DNA from: an uncultured Bacilli bacterium
GTDB taxonomy: Bacteria > Bacillota_I > Bacilli_A > RF39 > UBA660
NCBI GenBank assembly: GCA_934101115.1
Contig: CAKOPW010000027.1
Location: forward strand, 1 to 13,899
Direction: 5' to 3'
DNA length: 13,899 nucleotides
Shown here piece by piece: positions 1-4,540 of the stretch (its first letter is position 1; each line of letters begins with the position of its first letter). The notes below the pieces were generated by a model. The model made no database searches. It saw only the letters and a program-made list of their open reading frames with translations, and was not told the DNA's origin. A program made the position numbers and the translations under genes.

Positions 1-80
1 CTCTCATAATTCTTAAACCAAAACCCCGAATAATTTAGCCTCTAGTTTGGAAGTGATAAGCATCTTCTTCTGCTTCTCGA
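1..80 (-). other. 5' leader of a gene beyond the left edge
   Basis: About 80 nt follow the predicted start without a convincing ribosome binding site plus start codon. The leader holds a small hairpin, AAGCA/TGCTT, around a purine-rich loop (57-74 region), followed by CTTATCAC and a G-rich GGGG stretch. A minus-strand ATG at 5-7 lacks a good Shine-Dalgarno sequence. The length and the hairpin near the start suggest a structured leader, perhaps a ribosomal-protein-type autoregulatory leader, but I cannot assign a family. Confidence 0.3.
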
Positions 81-137
81 GTTTGTATTATAGATACTTA
101 ATTTTCATTGTCAACAAACTCGACAAATGTCGACAAA
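76..137 (-). promoter_or_regulatory. Strong sigma-A-type promoter with repeated upstream element
   Basis: Read on the minus strand, TTGACA (109-114) and TATAAT (87-92) are separated by 16 bp, a near-perfect vegetative promoter with a start expected near position 80. Three near-identical units (TTTGTCGACA, TTTGTCGAG, TTTGTTGACA) run head to tail from 137 to 109, and the last contains the -35 box. The first two units also form an inverted repeat (TCGACA-AA-TGTCGA, 120-133). The promoter points out of the left edge, so its target gene is not visible. It follows the terminator at 166-189 and so starts a new transcription unit. That the repeats are an operator is inference. Confidence 0.7.
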
Positions 138-165
138 ATTAGAACCTAAAAAGTAAATTTCCCAT

Positions 166-189
166 AAAAAAAAGAAGATTACTCTTCTT
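166..189 (-). terminator. Rho-independent terminator after the DHH phosphoesterase gene
   Basis: On the minus strand a 7-bp stem AAGAAGA/TCTTCTT (172-178 with 183-189) with a GTAA loop is followed by an uninterrupted T run (166-173). The TAA stop codon of the upstream gene lies at 179-181, inside the hairpin loop. Confidence 0.8.
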
Positions 190-1132
190 CTTTACATGCT
201 TCATCTAAACATTTAAACAATTCATTTACCTCTTCTTCAGTTTTTATTCTTGCTCCCGATGCAAACTTGTGACCGCCTCCATTAAAGTGTGAAGCTATTT
301 CGTTTATCACGATGCCTCTACTACGGATATTGATTTTATACAAATCTAATTTTTCATCATATGATGAAAATGCCCAAACTTTTAGCTCTTTAATAAAATT
401 TAAATCATTAACCATATTAGAAGCTGTACCAGCATCCACTTTAAATTCGTTAATTATATCATCAGTAATTTTAATATAACCAAACCCATTGCTCGTAATA
501 GTCATATTATTTATTATGTATGATTCAAATTTTCTTTCACTTATCGGTCTTTCATATAAATTATTATATAAAGGCATAAGTTCAAATTTATAATCATTTA
601 ATAATTTTGAAGAAAGAAGAAGTGTTTTAGGAGTTGTATACGAAAGTAAAAAACGATCACTGTCAGAAACAATTCCCATAAACAACTTCTCAGCAATTTC
701 TTTGTTCATTTTTAGCTTAGTATTATAAGCAAGTTCAGTAATTAATTGACAAGTACTTGAACTAGTTTCATCAACAAGTTCTAAATCACAAACAATTTCA
801 TCACACGGATGATGATCAATTTTAATCGTATACTTATAGCTTTCTTTAGTAGCTGAATCTACACGATCAAATTTTGGAACATCACATATTATTAAAAGAG
901 CATTTTCTAAATTTTTTTCATCTATTTTATCAAGAGTTCCAAAATATTTAAATCTTGAAACTCCTGAACCAACAGCATAAACTTTCTTATTAGGAAAATT
1001 AAATTTAATCATATCTCTAAGTGCAATAGTTGATGCAATAGCATCTGGATCTGGTCCAACATGTCTTGCAATAACTATTTCATCATACTCTTTTATTTTT
1101 TTGACTATTTGTTTAAAAACACTGCTTGTCAC
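179..1132 (-). CDS. nrnA: DHH/DHHA1 family phosphoesterase, NrnA-like (oligoribonuclease / pAp phosphatase)
   Basis: A cytosolic DHH-superfamily phosphoesterase of about 317 aa, the usual NrnA length. NrnA enzymes degrade 2-5 nt RNA (nanoRNA), and many also dephosphorylate 3'-phosphoadenosine 5'-phosphate or cleave linear dinucleotides such as pApA. The N-terminal DHH domain shows RHVGPDPDA (metal-binding motif), DVPKFDRV and the IDHHP signature; the C-terminal DHHA1 domain shows GGGHKFASGA, the substrate-binding glycine motif. Start choice: the frame can open at TTG (1141), but the AGGA ribosome binding site would then touch the start codon. GTG at 1132 has a 9-nt spacing and gives a family-typical N-terminus, so I chose it. 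The ribosome binding site lies next to the ackA TAG stop, implying co-transcription with ackA and perhaps translational coupling. Substrate preference (nanoRNA, pAp or cyclic-dinucleotide products) cannot be read from sequence. The family is certain, the symbol likely. Confidence 0.9.
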   Translation of the reverse strand: MTSSVFKQIVKKIKEYDEIVIARHVGPDPDAIASTIALRDMIKFNFPNKKVYAVGSGVSRFKYFGTLDKIDEKNLENALLIICDVPKFDRVDSATKESYKYTIKIDHHPCDEIVCDLELVDETSSSTCQLITELAYNTKLKMNKEIAEKLFMGIVSDSDRFLLSYTTPKTLLLSSKLLNDYKFELMPLYNNLYERPISERKFESYIINNMTITSNGFGYIKITDDIINEFKVDAGTASNMVNDLNFIKELKVWAFSSYDEKLDLYKINIRSRGIVINEIASHFNGGGHKFASGARIKTEEEVNELFKCLDEACKEEE

Positions 1133-1147
1133 ATCAATCAATCCTAA

Positions 1148-2323
1148 CTATTTTACTATTTCGTAAGTATCCATTGCTATCATTAATTCTTCGTTAGTTG
1201 GAATTACATATACTGGAATAGTAGAGTCATCAGCTGAAATAATACCAAATTTTCCTCTGAAGTTGTTCTTTTCTAAATCGATCTTTACACCTAAAGATTT
1301 GATTTTTTCCATTACATCAATTCTTGTTTGTATTGAATTTTCACCTAATCCAGCAGTAAATACAATAGCATCTGCTCCGTTAAGTAAATTATTGTACATA
1401 GCAATATAATTTGCAACTTTTTGAGTATACATATCTTGTGCTAGAATACAAGCTTCATCCCCTGCTTTAATTCCGTCTTCAACATCTCTTGAATCAGATT
1501 TTCCACAAATACCTTCAAGACCACTCTTCTTATTTAAAGCAGTCATAACTTCATCAATTGTCATTCTAGCTTCATCCATCATATATTGAACAACACTTGG
1601 ATCAACATCTCCAGGGCGAGTTCCCATCATAATTCCAGTCATTGGAGAGAATCCCATTGAAGTATCTACTACTTTACCAGAATCAATTGCGCATAGGCTT
1701 GCACCTGATCCAATATGACATGAAATTACTTTTAAGTCAGATCTATTTAAATATTCACTTATACTTTTATTAATAAATTTGTGACTTGTTCCATGGAAAC
1801 CATATTTTCTTACACCATAATTTTTATACCAATCCATTGGAACAGCATATAAATAATTCTTTGGTTCCATTGATTGATGGAATGAAGTATCAAATACAGC
1901 TACCATTGGAGTATTTGGAAATGCTTGTTTACTTGCTTCAATACAAGAAAGCATAGCAGGCATATGAAGTTTTGCAAGTTTTTCAAACTTTTTGCAAGTC
2001 GCAATTACCTCGTCATCTATTAATACACTATTCTTATATTTTTCTCCACCATGTACTAAACGATGTCCTATTCCATCAATTTCATCTAAAGATGAAACAA
2101 CTCCTAATTCAACAATTTCTTTCTTTATTGCTTCCAAAGCAACTAAATGGTTTGGTAAATCCATATCTCTATGAAGTTTTTCACCATTCATTTTTAAATC
2201 ATAGAAACTATTATCAATTCCTATTCTTTGAAAATAACCACTTATAAGTTCTTTTGCTTCAGGTAATTCAATAACAGAAAATTTCATTGAAGAACTTCCA
2301 GCATTAATTGTTAATATTTTCAT
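1148..2323 (-). CDS. ackA: Acetate kinase
   Basis: Cytosolic enzyme interconverting acetate + ATP and acetyl phosphate + ADP. With phosphotransacetylase it makes ATP from acetyl-CoA in fermenters. At 391 aa it matches the family length. Motifs in order: NAGSSSMKF at residues 7-15 (acetate kinase signature 1), HRLVHGG with the conserved catalytic Arg, FDTSFHQSM with the catalytic Asp, YGFHGTSHK (signature 2), HIGSGAS, MGTRPGDVDPSV, FTAGLGENS and the C-terminal TNEEL with the metal-binding Glu. The ATG is preceded by AAAGGTG with good spacing. An extended -10 promoter lies just upstream and the DHH phosphoesterase gene follows 15 nt after the stop. No phosphotransacetylase gene is adjacent, so pta must lie elsewhere. 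Nothing appears broken. The propionate/butyrate kinase paralogues are the only alternatives, and the overall sequence fits acetate kinase better. Confidence 0.97.
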   Translation of the reverse strand: MKILTINAGSSSMKFSVIELPEAKELISGYFQRIGIDNSFYDLKMNGEKLHRDMDLPNHLVALEAIKKEIVELGVVSSLDEIDGIGHRLVHGGEKYKNSVLIDDEVIATCKKFEKLAKLHMPAMLSCIEASKQAFPNTPMVAVFDTSFHQSMEPKNYLYAVPMDWYKNYGVRKYGFHGTSHKFINKSISEYLNRSDLKVISCHIGSGASLCAIDSGKVVDTSMGFSPMTGIMMGTRPGDVDPSVVQYMMDEARMTIDEVMTALNKKSGLEGICGKSDSRDVEDGIKAGDEACILAQDMYTQKVANYIAMYNNLLNGADAIVFTAGLGENSIQTRIDVMEKIKSLGVKIDLEKNNFRGKFGIISADDSTIPVYVIPTNEELMIAMDTYEIVK

Positions 2324-2345
2324 AAATTCACACCTTTCACTAAAA

Positions 2346-2354
2346 ATTATACCA
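2346..2354 (-). promoter_or_regulatory. Extended -10 promoter for ackA
   Basis: On the minus strand TGGTATAAT matches TGnTATAAT. No good -35 box is present. The start is expected near 2339, giving a leader of about 16 nt that contains the AAAGGTG ribosome binding site. The element begins at the end of the upstream terminator's T run. Confidence 0.6.
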
Positions 2355-2384
2355 AAAAAAAAGAGTATACTCTATCTTTTTTTT
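2354..2384 (-). terminator. Terminator between the 51-aa ORF and ackA
   Basis: The 12-nt palindrome AGAGTATACTCT (2362-2373) is flanked by a run of eight As upstream and nine Ts downstream on the minus strand, so the A and T runs can extend the weak 4-bp core stem. The TAG stop of the upstream small ORF (2372-2374) lies in the hairpin. The symmetry would let it work in both directions, but no plus-strand gene is present. Confidence 0.6.
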
Positions 2385-2527
2385 AACAATAAGTAATCTT
2401 TATCAAAAAATATTGAAAAATCACAGTTACTTACCTTTTTAATTAACTTTTTATTGGTTAAATCTTTGTCAAAAAGAGTGTTATACTCATTTTTTACGTT
2501 ATCAAATTCTTGTCTTTCTTCTCTCAT
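2372..2527 (-). CDS. Small hypothetical protein (51 aa)
   Basis: I do not recognise this protein. The frame is open from 2563, but a strong AGGTGAT ribosome binding site 4-5 nt before the ATG at 2527 makes that the likely start, with a product beginning MREERQEFDNV. It is charged and Lys/Asp-rich, has no signal peptide or membrane segment, and ends DYLLLKKR. It lies 39 nt downstream of the membrane-anchored protein gene with no terminator between them, so the two are probably co-transcribed. Its stop codon falls in the terminator hairpin, as for two other genes in this window, which supports a real gene. No function can be assigned. Confidence 0.55.
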   Translation of the reverse strand: MREERQEFDNVKNEYNTLFDKDLTNKKLIKKVSNCDFSIFFDKDYLLLKKR

Positions 2528-2566
2528 AATATCACCTAATAGTATTATGAGTATTTTTAACATCTT

Positions 2567-3058
2567 TTATTCACAAGTAAAACTCGTTCCAAGACTCATT
2601 TTAGCATTTTCATAATCATCAATCTTGCTTAATGACATTTCTAAATTGTTTAAATCAGTTTGAATGCTCGTAAAATCATAACTTTCAATATTATGATCAA
2701 TCGTGACTGAAATAATAAAGTCAGCTGAGCCATTTTTAAGAGATGTAGTTACACCTTCAGAAACCAAATTATTGATATTATTAGCTGATATATAATCACT
2801 CAAATTAACTTCCCTTGCTGTAAACGTAACCGTTGTTTTTTCGATTTTATTGTCTCTAACAATATATTTATAGTTTAAAGTTCCTTTGTTTGTTTCCTTA
2901 TTACAATTATGTACAACTACTTCATTATTAACAATCGGAGTAAAATCAGCATCCGGATCATTTTTCACAAGTAAATCTTGATTCATATAACCAAATACCC
3001 CAAATATAGCAAATACAATAATTGCAAATACCCAAGCAATTACTAATTTAACATTCAT
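2567..3058 (-). CDS. Membrane-anchored extracytoplasmic protein of unknown function (163 aa)
   Basis: I cannot assign a function. Residues 3-24 form one hydrophobic segment (signal anchor), with no lipobox Cys and no obvious signal-peptidase site, so the remaining ~135 residues probably face outside while tethered. The ectodomain has alternating hydrophobic/polar segments suggesting beta strands, and just two cysteines, C52 (HNCNKE) and C162 (second to last residue, FTCE), well placed for a disulfide joining the two ends. This resembles small secreted DUF1307-like proteins of Bacilli only in style, and I would not assign that family. The ATG follows AGAGGG at good spacing, and an extended -10 promoter precedes it. 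The gene is followed by the 51-aa ORF. Confidence 0.8.
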   Translation of the reverse strand: MNVKLVIAWVFAIIVFAIFGVFGYMNQDLLVKNDPDADFTPIVNNEVVVHNCNKETNKGTLNYKYIVRDNKIEKTTVTFTAREVNLSDYISANNINNLVSEGVTTSLKNGSADFIISVTIDHNIESYDFTSIQTDLNNLEMSLSKIDDYENAKMSLGTSFTCE

Positions 3059-3081
3059 AATATCCCTCTATTCTTACATAT

Positions 3082-3090
3082 ATTTTAGCA
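3082..3090 (-). promoter_or_regulatory. Extended -10 promoter for the 163-aa protein gene
   Basis: Minus-strand TGCTAAAAT fits TGnTAnAAT. The -35 region (3105-3110) is poor. The start is expected near 3075, leaving a leader of about 17 nt with the AGAGGG ribosome binding site. It lies just downstream of the thiI terminator. Confidence 0.5.
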
Positions 3091-3111
3091 TATATTTACA
3101 CTAACTTCCAC

Positions 3112-3135
3112 AAAAAAAGAGAAGAAACCTTCTCT
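3112..3135 (-). terminator. Rho-independent terminator of thiI
   Basis: A 7-bp stem AGAGAAG/CTTCTCT (3129-3135 with 3118-3124) closes a 4-nt loop and runs into seven Ts on the minus strand. The thiI TAG stop (3134-3136) overlaps the first stem bases. Confidence 0.85.
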
Positions 3136-4324
3136 ATAATAAATCGTTATGTTCTTTACTTATTTCATTAGTTACTTTAATAATTTCATGTTCCCTAACA
3201 CATTTTTTTATCAATTCTTCATAATCAAAAGCATTTTCATATTCAGAAGCTAATGAAGCAACTGGATTTATTACTGGATGTTCCGGTACAAATATAGTAC
3301 AACAATCTTCAAATGGAAGAATTGAAATATCATAAGTACCAATTCTTTTAGAAATATCAATTATTTCAAGTTTATCTAAACAAGCAACCGGTCTAATTAC
3401 TGGCATACTAACAACTTCATTGATTGCTGCCATGCTTGTCAAAGTTTGACTTGCCACTTGACCAATAGATTCTCCATTGATTAATACTTTACAATTACTA
3501 TTTTTGGCAATTCTTTCACTTATTCTATACATCATTCTTCTCATAATTGTAATTAAATATTCTCTTGGGCAATTTTTTAATATGCTTTCTTGAATTTCAG
3601 TGAAATTAACAACGTGCAATTTAACATATGAAGAATATTTAGATAATTCTGTTGCTAATTTAATAACTTTGTTTTTAGCTGCTTCACTTGTATGAGGAGG
3701 ACTTTCAAAATATATACCTTCAATTCTAACTCCTCTTTTTAAAGCCAAATATCCAGCAACTGGTGAATCAATTCCACCACTTAACATTAAAAGACCTTTT
3801 CCTAAAGAACCAACTGGATATCCACCAATTCCTTTAATTCTATCAAAATAGATAAAAGCTCCATTTAAACGAATTTCAACATTAATAACAACCTCAGGGT
3901 TATGAACATCTACTTTAACATTTTCTAAAGTTTTTAATACAACTCCTCCAAGTATTCTAGATATTTCCATCGAATCAAGCGGATAATTCTTATTGCTTCT
4001 TTTGGTTTCAACTTTAAAAGTCTCAAACTTTTTATCTTTAATAATTTCAATCAAAGTATTTTTTATGTTTTCTATCTCTGTATTATCAAGTTCATAAGCA
4101 ACAACAATTTCATGAATACCAAATACATGTTTTAGTTTATCAATAACATTATCAAAATTATCTTCACTAGTTCTAATAAACATTCTGCCTTTATCGTATG
4201 TTATGTTAGCATCAATATTCTTTAAAGAGACCTCTATATTATCTTTCAAAGTTTTTATAAAAAAATTAATATTATCTTTTTTAGTAGAAAGTTCTCCATA
4301 TTTAATCAATAAAAGTTTTTCCAT
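3134..4324 (-). CDS. thiI: tRNA 4-thiouridine synthase ThiI (no rhodanese domain)
   Basis: ThiI uses ATP to adenylate U8 of tRNA and transfers sulfur to make 4-thiouridine; in many bacteria it also supplies sulfur for the thiamine thiazole. The 396-aa protein has the N-terminal ferredoxin-like and THUMP region (about residues 1-165, starting MEKLLLIKYGEL), then the PP-loop adenylation domain with LSGGIDSPVAGYLA, and INGESIGQVASQT. Near the C-terminus is EDCCTIFVPEHP, holding the conserved Cys that forms the persulfide or disulfide. It ends without the rhodanese domain of E. coli ThiI, as usual in Bacillota, where a dedicated NifS-type desulfurase donates sulfur; no such gene is adjacent. Start: an in-frame ATG at 4360 lies in the preceding terminator's U tract and upstream of the promoter, whereas ATG 4324 follows GGTGAT, so I chose 4324. 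Confidence 0.95.
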   Translation of the reverse strand: MEKLLLIKYGELSTKKDNINFFIKTLKDNIEVSLKNIDANITYDKGRMFIRTSEDNFDNVIDKLKHVFGIHEIVVAYELDNTEIENIKNTLIEIIKDKKFETFKVETKRSNKNYPLDSMEISRILGGVVLKTLENVKVDVHNPEVVINVEIRLNGAFIYFDRIKGIGGYPVGSLGKGLLMLSGGIDSPVAGYLALKRGVRIEGIYFESPPHTSEAAKNKVIKLATELSKYSSYVKLHVVNFTEIQESILKNCPREYLITIMRRMMYRISERIAKNSNCKVLINGESIGQVASQTLTSMAAINEVVSMPVIRPVACLDKLEIIDISKRIGTYDISILPFEDCCTIFVPEHPVINPVASLASEYENAFDYEELIKKCVREHEIIKVTNEISKEHNDLL

Positions 4325-4342
4325 ATCATCACCACTTAATAA

Positions 4343-4371
4343 AGTATAATATTTAATCAAAAAAAAATCAA
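4343..4371 (-). promoter_or_regulatory. Promoter of thiI, overlapping the preceding terminator
   Basis: Minus-strand TTGATT (4366-4371) and TATACT (4343-4348) are 17 bp apart. The start is expected near 4336, giving a leader of about 12 nt. The -35 box is built from the 3' arm and U tract of the upstream terminator. Confidence 0.6.
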
Positions 4372-4389
4372 TTTTAAAAATTGATTTTT
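4359..4389 (-). terminator. Strong AT-rich terminator of the 4388-6207 gene
   Basis: Near-perfect 13-bp inverted repeat AAAAATCAATTTT/AAAATTGATTTTT (4363-4375 with 4377-4389), then nine Ts on the minus strand (4359-4367). The TAA stop at 4388-4390, which belongs to the -1-frame extension, overlaps the base of the stem. The frame-0 stop lies about 150 nt earlier. Confidence 0.8.
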
Positions 4390-4540
4390 ACCATGGCGTA
4401 TCAATATCTACACTTGGAACCACTTTATTCGGATTTGTTATCCATGGTTTATCATCTTCTGCATTTGGAACAGTTATAACTATATCTGGAGTAGCACTCG
4501 GACTCTTAGTAACTTGAGTTGGAGTAGCTGTTTTAGTTAC
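4388..4540 (-). other. Out-of-frame (-1) C-terminal extension of the 4537-6207 gene
   Basis: Immediately after the G6 tract (4540-4545), the -1 frame is open for 50 codons to a TAA at 4388-4390. The predicted peptide is rich in Thr, Pro, Val and Ser (begins VTKTATPTQVTKSPSATP, ends DIDTPW), like the spacer or stalk tails of surface proteins. It ends at the terminator hairpin, exactly where the coding sequence should end by the pattern of other genes here. It has no ribosome binding site or start of its own. I interpret it as the natural C-terminus of the upstream gene, separated by a one-base slip. Whether this is real phase variation, translational frameshifting, a mutation or a sequencing error cannot be decided from one sequence. 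Confidence 0.7.

Noticed and set aside
1972..2247. Plus-strand open frame of 91 codons opposite ackA
   Set aside because: It lies fully antisense to the well-conserved ackA coding sequence, its composition is that of an AT-rich shadow frame, and it has no ribosome binding site or promoter.
2346..2354. CcpA cre site at the ackA promoter
   Set aside because: ackA is often under CcpA, but I found no TGWAANCGNTNWCA-like sequence around the promoter or leader.
2528..2563. A hydrophobic N-terminal extension (MLKILIILLG) on the 51-aa ORF
   Set aside because: The AGGTGAT ribosome binding site inside this stretch points to ATG 2527, and no ribosome binding site serves the ATG at 2563.
4322..4360. 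thiI starting at the ATG at 4360
   Set aside because: That ATG lies in the U tract of the preceding terminator and upstream of the promoter and GGTGAT ribosome binding site. The family N-terminus begins at 4324.
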